Shown here: positions 34,985-48,981 of the stretch, in pieces
Layout: each line of letters begins with the position of its first letter
Numbering within the stretch: the first letter of the stretch is position 1
Program-made: the position numbers and the translations under genes
NCBI GenBank assembly: GCA_039033855.1
Contig: JBCCBV010000008.1
Coordinates: 1-64,000, forward strand
Direction of reading: 5' to 3'
Source of the DNA: JBCCBV01 sp039033855
GTDB taxonomy: Bacteria; Planctomycetota; Phycisphaerae; Phycisphaerales; Phycisphaeraceae
Length of the DNA stretch: 64,000 nucleotides
The notes under the pieces: model-generated
What the model saw: the letters and a program-made list of their open reading frames with translations, nothing else
The model's database searches: none
What the model was told of the DNA's origin: nothing

Positions 34985-36013
34985 ATGCAAACCATGCGCA
35001 TCCTGGTCCTCATGCACCCGGACTTCATGCCGCCCGACTCGATCGAGGGCATGGCCGAGGCCGAGTACGCGCCCTACAAAACCGAGTTCGACGTCGTCGC
35101 CACCCTGCGCGACATGGGCCACGAGGTCGCCCCGCTGGGCGTCACCAACGACCTGGGCGTGATCGAACGCGCCGTGCGCGACTTCAAGCCCCACATCGCC
35201 TTCAACCTGCTCGAAGAGCTCGGCGGGGTCGGGGTGTTCGACACCCACGTGGTGGCGTACCTCGAATCCATCCGACTGCCCTACACCGGGTGCAACCCGC
35301 GCGGGCTGATGCTGGCCCACAACAAGGCCGTGTCGAAGATCCTCTGCAAGCACCACCGCGTGCCCGCGCCGCGCTTCCACGTGTTCGCCCAGGGCCAACG
35401 CACCGTCCGAAGGCCGCCCCGGCTGACGTTCCCGCTCATCGTCAAGAGCCTGACCGAAGAAGGGTCCATCGGCATCGCCGAGGCGTCGGTGGTCGATTCC
35501 GACGAGAAGCTCGAACAACGCGTGCGCTTCATCCACCAGTCGGTGGGCACCGACGCCATCGCCGAGCAGTACCTCGAAGGGCGCGAGCTCTACATCGGCA
35601 TCCTGGGAAACTTGAGACTCACGACCTTCCCGGTGTGGGAGATGCACTGGCCGAACCTGCGCCCCGGCGCGCCAAAAATCGCCACCACCAAGGTCAAGTG
35701 GGACGCCGCCTACCAAAAGAAAATCGGCCTGGACACCCGCCCGGCCGAGGGACTGTCCGACGAAATCGAGAACCAGCTCGTCCGCCTGTCCAAACGCGTC
35801 TACAAGGCGTTGCAGCTGTCGGGTTACGCACGACTGGACTTCCGGCTGACCGACGACGGCAGGCCGTATCTCTTGGAAGCCAACCCCAACCCGCAATTGG
35901 CGTATGGCGAAGACTTTGCCGAATCGGCCCACGCCGCCGGGCTGGACTACGCGCCGCTGCTGCAGCGCATCCTGAGCCTCGGGCGCAGATATCGGCTGGT
36001 GGGGCAGGCGTGA
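34985..36013 (+). CDS. ATP-grasp ligase, D-Ala-D-Ala ligase-like
   Basis: 342 residues. N-terminal Rossmann-like half MRILVLMHPDFMPPDS; central LPYTGCNPRGLMLAHNKAVS and FPLIVKSLTEEGSIGI; ATP-grasp ligands in GYARLDFRLTDDGRPYLLEA and ANPNPQLAY. It joins a carboxylate to an amine with ATP, but specificity is not visible and it lacks the full context of a cell-wall ddl gene. Start candidates are a GTG at 34973 and ATGs at 34985 and 34994. Pairing with the metallopeptidase suggests a peptide-like product. Confidence 0.85.
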   Translation: MQTMRILVLMHPDFMPPDSIEGMAEAEYAPYKTEFDVVATLRDMGHEVAPLGVTNDLGVIERAVRDFKPHIAFNLLEELGGVGVFDTHVVAYLESIRLPYTGCNPRGLMLAHNKAVSKILCKHHRVPAPRFHVFAQGQRTVRRPPRLTFPLIVKSLTEEGSIGIAEASVVDSDEKLEQRVRFIHQSVGTDAIAEQYLEGRELYIGILGNLRLTTFPVWEMHWPNLRPGAPKIATTKVKWDAAYQKKIGLDTRPAEGLSDEIENQLVRLSKRVYKALQLSGYARLDFRLTDDGRPYLLEANPNPQLAYGEDFAESAHAAGLDYAPLLQRILSLGRRYRLVGQA

Positions 36014-36088
36014 GGGGGTGCGTTGCGAACCCCAGGCTCTGCCGAGGGATCGCGTCTCCCGTGGCGACGCGGCTTGGCCGCGTAGCAA
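36014..36088 (-). repeat. Degenerate family 1 repeat and hairpin downstream of tRNA-Glu
   Basis: A family 1 copy with mismatches is seen at 36028-36052 (CCCCAGGC, TCT loop, GCCGAGGG, then ATCGCG as in the 14544 copy). A second stem, ACGCGGC (36067-36073) and GCCGCGT (36077-36083), lies just after the 3' end of the tRNA and may help end its transcript, though no T-run follows. Confidence 0.4.
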
Positions 36089-36161
36089 TACCCCGTACGA
36101 GATTTGAACTCGTGTTCCCGCCGTGAGAGGGCGGTGTCCTGGGCCACTAGACGAACGGGGC
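36089..36161 (-). tRNA. tRNA-Glu (anticodon CUC)
   Basis: 73 nt on the minus strand. Acceptor GCCCCGT pairs with ACGGGGT; D-arm region TCGTCTAGTGGCCCAGGACA is typical of bacterial tRNA-Glu. The anticodon stem CCGCC/GGCGG holds the loop CTCTCAC, giving anticodon CTC for GAG. The T-arm is ACGAG-TTCAAAT-CTCGT. CCA is not encoded. The first acceptor pair is a G-U, which is unusual for tRNA-Glu, and the discriminator would be A. Confidence 0.95.
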
Positions 36162-36567
36162 GTGGCGGGCGGCCGGCGTCGCTGCGGTGTTCGCGCGGAG
36201 CCGTACGCCGGGCCGAGCCGTGGGGCGACATCGCGCGTCGCACCCGGCCGGCCGGGGGAGCGACTGTAGCCGGGCACGACGGCTTCGCCAAGGGCTCGGG
36301 TCGTTGATCGAAGAACGCGGTCGCCGTGAAGGGGGCCAGCAAGCCGCAAGCGGTACTAGAGCAATAGACAGGATGGACAGGATGCCAAGCCGATGCGGAC
36401 AGGTGGACGGAGACCGGAGAGCGAGAGCGAGACTGGAGTCGAGACCGCGAGCCGGCACGATCGCCCGGTTGTAGGCTACAGCAGGTGCAGGGGCGCAAGC
36501 GTCGCGGCGACGTGGAGGACCATTCGGGTGCAATCATCACGGGCGAGACGCCGGTGCCACCAGCGCG
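36162..36567. other. Gene-free stretch between tRNA-Glu and the ZIP transporter gene
   Basis: 406 bases with no supported gene. The small open frames on both strands are out of keeping with the strong codon bias of real genes here. It contains AGACAGGATGGACAGGATG near 36365, a short direct repeat of ACAGGATG/GACAGGAT. The tRNA promoter should lie at 36162-36210. Confidence 0.6.
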
Positions 36568-37410
36568 TCACTCGCCCACGGCGCCGCCGATGAACACCTG
36601 CAGCAGCAGCATGCAGCAGAAGCCGATGGTGGTGGCCCAGGCGATGGTGCGCGGCCGGTCGGTCTCGAGCGCTTCGGGGATGAGTTCCTGCAAGATCAAA
36701 AAGATCATCGCCCCGGCGGCGAAGCCCATGAGCGCGGGCATCAGCGGCTGGAAGAACCAAGCCAGCAGCACGGCCGGGCCCGACGCCAACGGCTGAGGCA
36801 GGCTGGTCACGATCGCCGCCAACGCGCACCGGGTAATCGACACCCCCGCGGCCCGCAGCGGGATCGCCACGGCCAGGCCTTCGGGGATGTTGTGGATGCC
36901 GATCGCAAGCGCCAGGCTCGGGCCCAGCCCGACCGACTTGTCCGCGGCGTCGGCGGTGTAGCCCACGCCCACGGCCACGCCCTCGGGGATCGAGTGGATC
37001 GTCATCGCCAGGAAGATGAGCAACCCCAGACGCCCGCCCCACGCGGCGTGGGCGTCGCCCCCAGAGCGGTCGCACTTGCCCGAAGCGGAGACGGGGGTGA
37101 CGCCGGGGATGTTTCCGGGGGCGGGTTCGTGGTCGCCCAAGAATCGGTCGGCGAGCGACAAGAACGCGGCCCCGACCAGGATGCCCACGATGACCGGGGC
37201 GATTTTCGACAGCGTCCACGACCCGCCGTCGGCGTACACGGCCGGGCCGATGAGGTTGTACACGCTGGCGGCCAGCATCAGCCCGCCGGCGAAGGCGTAG
37301 CCGATGCCGCGTCGCTTGGCCGGGTCGAGCCGTGGGATCGCCAGGGGCAGCGCCCCGAGCCCGCAGGCCAGGCTGGCCAGTAGACCGGCGAAGATCGCCT
37401 GGGCCAGCAC
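36568..37410 (-). CDS. ZIP-family metal transporter
   Basis: 280 residues with about eight hydrophobic segments. The ZIP metal-binding helices are plain: TIHSIPEGVAVGVGY (helix IV) and IGIHNIPEGLAVAIPL (helix V). A Gly/Ser/Asp loop with few histidines separates helices III and IV. It probably moves zinc or related divalent cations across the inner membrane. The first conventional start is the GTG at 37410. A GAGGAG lies six bases before an in-frame CTG at 37443, so the protein may begin 11 residues earlier at a CTG. Confidence 0.9.
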   Translation of the reverse strand: MLAQAIFAGLLASLACGLGALPLAIPRLDPAKRRGIGYAFAGGLMLAASVYNLIGPAVYADGGSWTLSKIAPVIVGILVGAAFLSLADRFLGDHEPAPGNIPGVTPVSASGKCDRSGGDAHAAWGGRLGLLIFLAMTIHSIPEGVAVGVGYTADAADKSVGLGPSLALAIGIHNIPEGLAVAIPLRAAGVSITRCALAAIVTSLPQPLASGPAVLLAWFFQPLMPALMGFAAGAMIFLILQELIPEALETDRPRTIAWATTIGFCCMLLLQVFIGGAVGE

Positions 37411-37638
37411 GCCGGTCGGGATTGCCTCGGCCAGGGTGTTCAGGGCCCGCTCCTCGTGTTACGGCACGGCGTCGGGCCGTATTGAGACGCCGGCCGACCT
37501 CTTTGTATCGACCAATCCGCAGGTCGGCCCGCTTTGCCGGCGAAGATCGACGCGGCGGCTCCACGCTTCTGCCCGGCCATCGGGTCATGAACCGCGATCA
37601 CGATGCACAAGAGAAGCCCATAACAGACTCGAATCTGC

Positions 37639-37683
37639 CCTAAACAGGCCCTCACGAGACCGTGAGCAAGCCTCAAACAGGCC
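37639..37683. promoter_or_regulatory. Candidate operator region upstream of the LysR gene
   Basis: Two near-identical direct repeats, CCTAAACAGGCC (37639-37650) and CCTCAAACAGGCC (37671-37683), flank an inverted repeat CTCACG-AGAC-CGTGAG (37651-37666). An A+T-rich stretch (37687-37720) follows before the LysR start. Together these look like regulator binding sites in the divergent region (37411-37732) between the ZIP and LysR genes. The regulator is unknown; autoregulation by the LysR protein is possible. Confidence 0.4.
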
Positions 37684-37732
37684 TTTCAATAAGAAAAACT
37701 AATGTTCAATCGGTCTTCCCTCAAGAAACCTA

Positions 37733-38700
37733 ATGATCTATGCTTTCGCTATGTCGTCGCCGACGCATGCGCTGCAACTGTTTCTGGATGTCGCCCGGCT
37801 GCGTAGCTTTTCGCGCGCAGCCGAGGTGCATGGCGTGACGCAGTCGGCCGCCAGCCAGTGCGTCGGGCAGATCGAACGGCGGCTGGGCGTGCAGTTGGTG
37901 GATCGCTCGACCCGGCCGTTGGCCCTGACCCCCGCGGGCGAGCGGTATTCGGCCGGGCTCGACGACCTGCTCCCAGCGATCGACCGGCTCGAGGACCAGG
38001 TGCGCAAACACGCCGACGCCGGACGGGTGGTGCGGGTGGCCGCCATCTATTCGTGTGGCATCCAGTGGCTGTCGCGCTGCTGCTCGGCGTTCGAGGCCGA
38101 GCACGGCGTCGAGGTCGAAACCCGGTTCGAGCAGCACGACGAGGTCCGACGCCTGGTGCTTGAAGGCGAGGCCGACCTGGGCCTGGTGTCGTTCCCCAAG
38201 CGTTGGGCGGGGCTCACGGCCGAGGCGCTGCGGACCGAGACCATCGCCGTGGTCTGCGCCCCCGGGCACCGGCTGACGCGCGAGGTGTCGGTCCACGCCC
38301 GCCATCTGACCGGGCTGGAGATGCTGGGATTCGACCCCGGTCTGCCCATCGCCGAGCACGCCGGGGCGTACCTGCGCAGACACGGCGCCGAGCCGCGGGT
38401 CGTGCACCGGTTCGACAACCTCGACACGCTCAAGAACGCGCTGCCCGTGGCCGGCGGATTCGCGCTGCTGCCGTTGCGGACGGTGCGGCGCGAGCTCGAC
38501 TCGGGCGAACTGGCCGCGGTGCGTCTGACGCCAGCGCTCGAACGGCCGATCGCGACGATCCGCGCCCGCGGCGCCGAGCCCTCCGCCGACGACGCCGTGG
38601 CCGAGTTGCGTGCGCGACTGGCTTTGCCCGAACCCGAACCTGAACTGGACGCCCCGACCCCGGCCGGCCATATCGACGGCCCGGTGTGGAAGCAGGCGTG

Positions 38701-38701
<1 letters not shown>
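37733..38701 (+). CDS. LysR-type transcriptional regulator
   Basis: 322 residues. N-terminal winged helix-turn-helix (ALQLFLDVARLRSFSRAAEV, GVTQSAASQCVGQIERRLG), then the two-lobed effector domain (VVRVAAIYSCGIQWLSR, EADLGLVSFP, GGFALLPLRTVRREL). ATG 37733 is used; ATG 37751 is an alternative nearer the family N-terminus. The stop overlaps the gltB start (TGATG at 38699-38702). In many bacteria GltC-like regulators are divergent from gltBD, so a co-directional and overlapping arrangement is unusual. Control of gltBD is an inference from position. Confidence 0.9.
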
Positions 38702-43389
<4,688 letters not shown>

Positions 43390-43451
43390 TCGCTCACCCC
43401 GCGCCGCTGTTCGTCACTCGAACCTCGACCATCGCAACCCGGAACTGACCC

Positions 43452-45008
43452 ATGGGCAAACCCACCGGATTCCTCGAATACGAACGGATCGCCATGCCGG
43501 CACGTCGGCCGGACGTGCGCCTGGCCGACTGGTACGAGATCTACGAGCGCGCCGACACCCACGTTCTGCAAGAGCAGGGCGCGCGGTGCATGGATTGCGG
43601 CGTGGCGTTCTGCCAATCGGACACGGGCTGCCCGATCGACAACCTGATCCCCGAGTGGAACGACCTGGTCTACCACAACCGCTGGCGCGAGGCGTACGAG
43701 CGTTTGGCCAAGACCAACAACTTCCCCGAGTTCACCGGGCGCATCTGCCCGGCGCCTTGCGAGAGCGCCTGCGTGCTGGGCATCACCGACCCGCCGGTGA
43801 CGATCAAGAGCATCGAGTGCGCCATCATCGACCGCGCGTTTGAAGAAGGCTGGGTGACGCCGCGCGAACCGACCGAGCGCACCGGCAAGACGGTGGCGAT
43901 CGTCGGCTCGGGCCCGGCGGGCCTGGCGGCGGCCGACCAGCTCAACCAGGCCGGGCACACCGTCACCGTGTTCGAGCGCGACGACCGCGTCGGCGGGCTG
44001 CTGATGTACGGCGTACCCAACATGAAGCTCGACAAGGGCCTGGTCCAACGCCGGGTCGACCTGCTCGCGGCCGAGGGCGTGCGCTTCCGCACCAACTGCA
44101 ACGTCGGCGGCGACCCGTCCGACCAGGGCACGGCCACCGCGGCCGACGGCGCCGAAACCATCGACCCGCAAACGCTGGTGCAGGAGTTCGACGCGGTGCT
44201 CCTCGCCGCCGGCGCGCTCAAAGCCCGCATGCTCGACCTGCCGGGCGCCGAGCTCGACGGCGTGCACCGGGCGATGACCTACCTCCACCAATCGACGCGC
44301 AGCCTGCTCGACTCGGGGTTCGCCGACGGCCGGTTCATCGACGCCAAAGACAAAGACGTGGTCGTGATCGGCGGCGGCGACACCGGCACCGACTGCATCG
44401 GCACCGCGCTGCGCCAAGGCTGCAAGAGCGTGGTCAACATCACCCGTCGCCAACGCGAGCCCGACTACCGCGACGACCAGCACCCTTGGCCGGGGCCCGC
44501 GGGCACGTTCTACGTCGACTACGGCCACGCCGAGGGCCAGGCCCGGTTCGGCAAAGACCCGCGCGAGTTCCGCGTGCTGCCCAAGGCGTTTATCCCGAGC
44601 GAAGACGACCCAAGCAAGCTCGGCGCGGTGCGCATCGCCATGCTCGACTGGACCAAGGACCCCGACACCGGGCGGATGACCAGCCGCGAGATCGAAGGCT
44701 CGGAGAAGGACGTGCCCTGCGACCTGTGCTTCTTGTCGATCGGGTTCACCGGCGCCGACACGCCCGGCCTTCTTGAGAAGATAGGATTGACGCCCGAGCG
44801 CGGCGTCGTACCGAGCGGCTACGGGGACTTCGCCACCGGCGTGGACAAGGTGTTCGTGGCCGGCGACATGCGACGCGGCGCATCGCTGATCGTCTGGGCC
44901 ATCGCCGAGGGCCGAGGCGCCGCCCGCCGGATCGACGAACACCTGATGGGCTCCAGCAGCCTTTCGGCGCCGATCGAGGACCCCGCGATGCTCAGCAGCG
45001 CGGATTGA
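43452..45008 (+). CDS. gltD: Glutamate synthase small subunit
   Basis: 518 residues. Flavoprotein that passes electrons from NAD(P)H to the large subunit. Cys clusters for Fe-S centres: CMDCGVAFCQSDTGC near residue 46 and ICPAPCESAC near residue 99. FAD site: VAIVGSGPAGLAAAD; NAD(P)H site: VVVIGGGDTGTDCIG; closing motif VFVAGDMRRGASLIVWAIAE. The gene starts 62 bases after gltB, with no promoter visible between, so they should form one operon. The length (about 480-520) fits the family. Confidence 0.97.
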   Translation: MGKPTGFLEYERIAMPARRPDVRLADWYEIYERADTHVLQEQGARCMDCGVAFCQSDTGCPIDNLIPEWNDLVYHNRWREAYERLAKTNNFPEFTGRICPAPCESACVLGITDPPVTIKSIECAIIDRAFEEGWVTPREPTERTGKTVAIVGSGPAGLAAADQLNQAGHTVTVFERDDRVGGLLMYGVPNMKLDKGLVQRRVDLLAAEGVRFRTNCNVGGDPSDQGTATAADGAETIDPQTLVQEFDAVLLAAGALKARMLDLPGAELDGVHRAMTYLHQSTRSLLDSGFADGRFIDAKDKDVVVIGGGDTGTDCIGTALRQGCKSVVNITRRQREPDYRDDQHPWPGPAGTFYVDYGHAEGQARFGKDPREFRVLPKAFIPSEDDPSKLGAVRIAMLDWTKDPDTGRMTSREIEGSEKDVPCDLCFLSIGFTGADTPGLLEKIGLTPERGVVPSGYGDFATGVDKVFVAGDMRRGASLIVWAIAEGRGAARRIDEHLMGSSSLSAPIEDPAMLSSAD

Positions 45009-45055
45009 CGGCCACGGCAAGTGCCGGGCCGCGCGGTTGCGTTACCCTCGCCCGT

Positions 45056-45748
45056 ATGGCCGAGCCGCAGATCGTCCAACTCGCCGAAGCCGACCATGCC
45101 GAGGCGCTCGAGGTTTTGGCCGAGTCGTTCGCGGGTCATCCCATGGTGCCCCCGGACAAGCCGGGCAAGCCCGAGCACCACAACGCAAGGCTAATGATGG
45201 GTACGCTGCTGGAGGTCTTCGCCGGGCGTCCGGGCAAGCCGGGGGCGCCGGGGGCGCGGCTGCTCGGCTCGCGTATCGACGGCGAGCTTGCCTGCGTGGC
45301 GTTCGTGCACGACTACGGTTTCGAGCCCAAAGGGCTGGACATGGCCAGAATGGCCTGGCAGATGCTGCGGGTCATGGGCCCGCGGAAGCTGGTGGGCAGC
45401 ATACGGGTGATGAGCGAGAAGCACCCGGGCGACGACCGCCGGCTCGAACTCTTGATCCTGGGCACGCGGGCGCAGTTCCAGCAGCGTGGCCTCGGCCGGG
45501 CAATGGTCCGGCATATCTCAGAACTTGCCGCGCAAGGCGGATACGCGGCGGTGACGCTCGAAGCGGCCAAGGAAACGCCGGCGTTTGGGTTCTATGAGCG
45601 CGAGGGCTTCGTGGTCGAAAAAGAGCGCGCCCTGCACGGCCAGCCTTTGTGCTGGATGCGGCGCGACCTTGCGTCGCGGGATGGCGCGAGCGGCGCGGAG
45701 AAGCCCGAACCCACCGACGACGCGGCGGCCGGAGCGGCAGCGGTTTAG
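45056..45748 (+). CDS. GNAT-family N-acetyltransferase with a Pro/Gly insert
   Basis: 230 residues. The acetyl-CoA-binding segment LGTRAQFQQRGLGRAMVRHI and the closing AFGFYEREGFVVEKE identify the GNAT fold; the substrate is unknown. Near residue 58 a GRPGKPGAPGARL stretch interrupts the N-terminal helix region and looks like an inserted Gly-Pro triplet run (45222-45260). It starts 47 bases after gltD. The closest natural start is ATG 45056. Confidence 0.85.
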   Translation: MAEPQIVQLAEADHAEALEVLAESFAGHPMVPPDKPGKPEHHNARLMMGTLLEVFAGRPGKPGAPGARLLGSRIDGELACVAFVHDYGFEPKGLDMARMAWQMLRVMGPRKLVGSIRVMSEKHPGDDRRLELLILGTRAQFQQRGLGRAMVRHISELAAQGGYAAVTLEAAKETPAFGFYEREGFVVEKERALHGQPLCWMRRDLASRDGASGAEKPEPTDDAAAGAAAV

Positions 45749-45757
45749 TCTCTTGGG

Positions 45758-46777
45758 ATGATCAACCACATGGCGACGGCATGGGATCGCGGTTGGACGC
45801 GCGCGCTTGCGCAAACCGTGGACCCGGAGCCGGACCGGCTATACGCAAACAACCTGGAGGCACAGACGCCCGCGGCGTGGACGTTCGACCGGGCGCTGCA
45901 CACGGTGCTCGGCACGCTGTCGGAGGTGCTCGCGGGTTTCCTGCGTCACCTGCCTTTGCTGGTGGCGGCCGGGGTGGTGCTGGTGGCCACGGCGGGGTTG
46001 TCGCTGCTGGTTCGGCGGCTGGTGCGTCGGCTGCTGCGGGGGGTGAAGCTGCGCCCGTCGCTCAAAGACCTGGCGGTGCGGTTTGCGTCGGTCGGCGCAT
46101 GGGCGGGCGGGCTGCTGATGGCGGCGATGGTGGCGTTCCCCGGCTTGACGCCGGCCCGGGCGCTGACGGCGCTCGGCTTGGGGTCGCTGGCGATCGGCCT
46201 GGCGTTCAAGGACATCTTCGAGAACTTCTTCGCAGGCGTTCTGATCCTTTGGCGGTTCCCGTTTGAGAACGGCGACTTCATCTCGTGCGCCGGCGTCACC
46301 GGTCGGGTGGTCGACGTGACGGTGCGCAACACGGTGCTGCGCACGGTGTCGGGCGAGCTGGTGGTCATGCCCAACGTCGACCTGTACAAGAACCCAGTCG
46401 ACGTGTTGACGCACCGGCCTTACCGGCGGGCGATGATCGCCTGCGGCGTGGCGTATGGCGAAGACGTCGGTGCGGCGCGCAAGGTCATCCACAACGCGGT
46501 GTCCGCGTGCCCAACGGTTCAGGTGGGGCGCGGGGTGGAGGTGTTCGCCGGCGCATTCGGCGAAAGCAGCATCGACTTCGAGGTGGCGTGGTGGGCGGGG
46601 TCGACGCCTTTGGACCAGCGTACTTCGCGCGACGAGGTGGTGGAAGCAATCAAGCAGGCGCTCGACAACGCGGGCATCGAGATCCCGTTCCCGTATCGCA
46701 CGCTGACGTTCAAGGGCGACTCGCCGGTGGCCGTGCGGCAAGCGGAGCCCGGCGGGGACTCGGGGGAACACGGCTGA
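45758..46777 (+). CDS. MscS-type mechanosensitive ion channel
   Basis: 339 residues. Two hydrophobic segments (about 65-85 and 107-130), then the pore-lining third helix ALGLGSLAIGLAFKDIFENF, followed by the cytoplasmic beta domain (GVLILWRFPFENGDFI, VSGELVVMPNVDLYKNPV). The family-typical order gives a heptameric channel that opens on osmotic downshock. ATG 45758 lies nine bases after the acetyltransferase stop. A perfect palindrome GTCGGCCGGCCGAC (46796-46809) lies after the stop, between convergent genes. Confidence 0.93.
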   Translation: MINHMATAWDRGWTRALAQTVDPEPDRLYANNLEAQTPAAWTFDRALHTVLGTLSEVLAGFLRHLPLLVAAGVVLVATAGLSLLVRRLVRRLLRGVKLRPSLKDLAVRFASVGAWAGGLLMAAMVAFPGLTPARALTALGLGSLAIGLAFKDIFENFFAGVLILWRFPFENGDFISCAGVTGRVVDVTVRNTVLRTVSGELVVMPNVDLYKNPVDVLTHRPYRRAMIACGVAYGEDVGAARKVIHNAVSACPTVQVGRGVEVFAGAFGESSIDFEVAWWAGSTPLDQRTSRDEVVEAIKQALDNAGIEIPFPYRTLTFKGDSPVAVRQAEPGGDSGEHG

Positions 46778-46836
46778 TCGCTTCAAGCACGACCCGTCGG
46801 CCGGCCGACCCGAAAGGCTCGGAAGATTCAGGGGTC

Positions 46837-48792
46837 TTATCGACGCCGGCGACGTGCGCGGCGGAACAAAGCCGACGCAGCGAATGCAAAAATCGCTACG
46901 GACGTGGGTTCGGGCACCACGCCGGGGGCGCTTGCGGCGGCGCCGAAGTTGGCGGCCAACAGGTCGAAGTCGAGCAGGTCGACAACGCCGTCGTGGTTGA
47001 AGTCGCCTGCGGAAGCGCCGCCGGGCAAGCCGGGGCCGCTGTCGAACGCGGCGGCCAGGACGTCGAAGTCGAGCAGGTCCACGACGCCGTCGCCGTTGGC
47101 GTCGGCGGTCTCTAAGGGCGAGCCGACCGCGAACTCGACATAGGCGCCGGTCAGGCCGGCGAGGCTGAACCGGAACTGGCCGTTGGTGAGGCTGGGGGAC
47201 ACGTCGCCCGCAAGGACGGCGCTCAGGAACCGGTCGTCGTCGAACAGACTCTGGTCGAGGAAGACCTGTCGGGCGCTTTCGGCCGTGTTGAGCAGGACCA
47301 GGACCTGTTCGCCCTCGAACTCTTTGAGCGCAATGTAGACGTCGTCGTCGGCGTAGAGAACGGTGTTGGTCCCGTGCGACAGCGCTTTGTGCTCGTCGCG
47401 CACGGCCATGAGGTCGCTGTAAAAACCGAAAAGGTCGAGTTGCTCGGGCCGGAGGTCTTGGCCGCCCACGGTCACGCCGAGCACCTTGCCGGAGGTGCGG
47501 GCCACGTGGTCGTCGCAGAAGCCTTGCCCAACGCAGTTGAAGTTGACGCGGTCATCGAAGTTCAGGGTTTCGTCGCCGATCTCTTCGCCGTAGTAGGTGG
47601 TGATGGGCCCGGTGTACGCGGCCTGGAACAGGAAGGCGAGCTTGTGGCGGTCGTAGTACTCGGCGTCGGTGACGTCGGCGATGTCGTTGCGTTGAAGCAG
47701 GTCGCCGAAGCGCAACAGGTCGTGGTTGCCGAGCATGAGGTTGGGCTGGGCGCCGTCGGGGTAGATGCCGTGCGTGTTGAGCCCCTCGGCCAGGCCGTAG
47801 GCGGGGCGATCGGAATAGCCGCCCTCGTCGCCGGCGAAGACCTGCACCGCGGCGTATCGCGTGGGGAAGTCGAACGCCGACGGGAGCACCGGCTCGATTC
47901 CGTTGCCGTAGGCGGTGTCGCGAATGCGGTATTCACTATCCCAGATTTCCGAGACCATATAGCCCAGCGTGCCGTAAGTTTCGCCGGCGTCGGCGCGGGC
48001 CTGGCTGGCTTGCTCGACGGCAGTGTTGATTTGGTCCCATGCATTCAAGGGTACCTGGTAGCCCTGGTCGAGCCGCCAGCCGTCGATGCCGACCTCTTCG
48101 ATCCAATAGGTGGCGACCTCTTTGTAGAAGGCCACGGTGTCGGGGTGGTTGTAGTCGGCCACGCGTCCGGGGTAGCCCGCGGGGTTGCCGAAGTAGTCGT
48201 TGGGGTTGGTGCTGTCGACGGGCAGCTTGCCGGTGGGCGAGGGGGCCAGGGCACCTTTGTGATGTCCGAACACGCCGTCGAACAGGATGCGGATGTCGCG
48301 GGCGTTGGCCTGGGCCACCAGCTCGCGCACGTCGTCCATGGTGCCGAAGCGGGGGTCGACGTTGAAGTAGTCGCGGGCGTAGTAGCCGGTGGCGTCGAGG
48401 CGGAAGTCGGTGGGCGTGGCGCCGTTGATCCGCAGCTGCGGCTGGTAGGCGTCGGAGTCGAAGATGGGGGTCAGCCAGATGGCGTTGACGTTGAGGGCGT
48501 CGATGTAGTCGAGCGAATCGATGATCCCGCGGATGTCGCCCTTGTGGTGGCTGGTGCCGTAGCCGTAGTTGTAGTCGTGGGCCGGGTCGCCATCGACGAA
48601 GGCCTCGACCATGACCTGGTAGATGCGCAGGTCGTTGAAGTCGGGGTTCTGGGCCTGAGCCTGGGCCGGGCCGGGCAAGAGACTGGCGGCCAACAGGACG
48701 GCCCGAAGGGCGAGCCCCGCGACCCGACGCGCTGGCAAGGTGCCGGTAAACCGGTTCAAGATGCGGGGGCAAAAGCGGAAATCGGCGGGCAT
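46837..48792 (-). CDS. Secreted GH13 alpha-amylase with dockerin-like repeats and PEP-CTERM
   Basis: 651 residues. Signal peptide ends near GPAQAQAQ. The GH13 regions are in order: DGVFGHH (about residue 170), GIDGWRLDQG with the nucleophile Asp (about 240), SEIWD acid (about 278) and LGNHD (about 350). They are followed by a beta-sandwich. Two calcium-type dockerin-like units follow: DANGDGVVDLLDFDVLAAAF and DFNHDGVVDLLDFDLLAANF. The end is VPEPTSVAIFAFAA and RRARRRR, a PEP-CTERM tail. It should cleave alpha-1,4-glucans outside the cell while held at the surface. The start at ATG 48792 is set by the signal peptide. Confidence 0.92.
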   Translation of the reverse strand: MPADFRFCPRILNRFTGTLPARRVAGLALRAVLLAASLLPGPAQAQAQNPDFNDLRIYQVMVEAFVDGDPAHDYNYGYGTSHHKGDIRGIIDSLDYIDALNVNAIWLTPIFDSDAYQPQLRINGATPTDFRLDATGYYARDYFNVDPRFGTMDDVRELVAQANARDIRILFDGVFGHHKGALAPSPTGKLPVDSTNPNDYFGNPAGYPGRVADYNHPDTVAFYKEVATYWIEEVGIDGWRLDQGYQVPLNAWDQINTAVEQASQARADAGETYGTLGYMVSEIWDSEYRIRDTAYGNGIEPVLPSAFDFPTRYAAVQVFAGDEGGYSDRPAYGLAEGLNTHGIYPDGAQPNLMLGNHDLLRFGDLLQRNDIADVTDAEYYDRHKLAFLFQAAYTGPITTYYGEEIGDETLNFDDRVNFNCVGQGFCDDHVARTSGKVLGVTVGGQDLRPEQLDLFGFYSDLMAVRDEHKALSHGTNTVLYADDDVYIALKEFEGEQVLVLLNTAESARQVFLDQSLFDDDRFLSAVLAGDVSPSLTNGQFRFSLAGLTGAYVEFAVGSPLETADANGDGVVDLLDFDVLAAAFDSGPGLPGGASAGDFNHDGVVDLLDFDLLAANFGAAASAPGVVPEPTSVAIFAFAASALFRRARRRRR

Positions 48793-48981
48793 CGCGCTGC
48801 TTTCGGGTACGGCTTGGAAGTGAGTGCAATCCGCGGGAAGCGGTCGCCGCCGGGGGGTCTTGGGGCGGGGCGGGCGGCCGGGGCATGGCGGGCTGCGCGG
48901 TATCGGCGGGCACGCAGTGTACCCGCGCGGACCCGTTTTCCCGAGCGCGGAGTTTGCCTTGCGCACAGGCCGCGCAAGCGT

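Noticed and set aside
34486..36126. A 546-codon plus-strand frame over the metallopeptidase and ligase genes
   Set aside because: It is an Arg/Pro-rich out-of-frame shadow of two supported genes.
36162..36567. Small open frames between tRNA-Glu and the ZIP gene
   Set aside because: They lack ribosome-binding sites, recognisable motifs and the codon bias of the real genes here.
46796..46809. Palindrome GTCGGCCGGCCGAC as a binding site
   Set aside because: It lies between two convergent genes in very GC-rich DNA; chance is a sufficient explanation.
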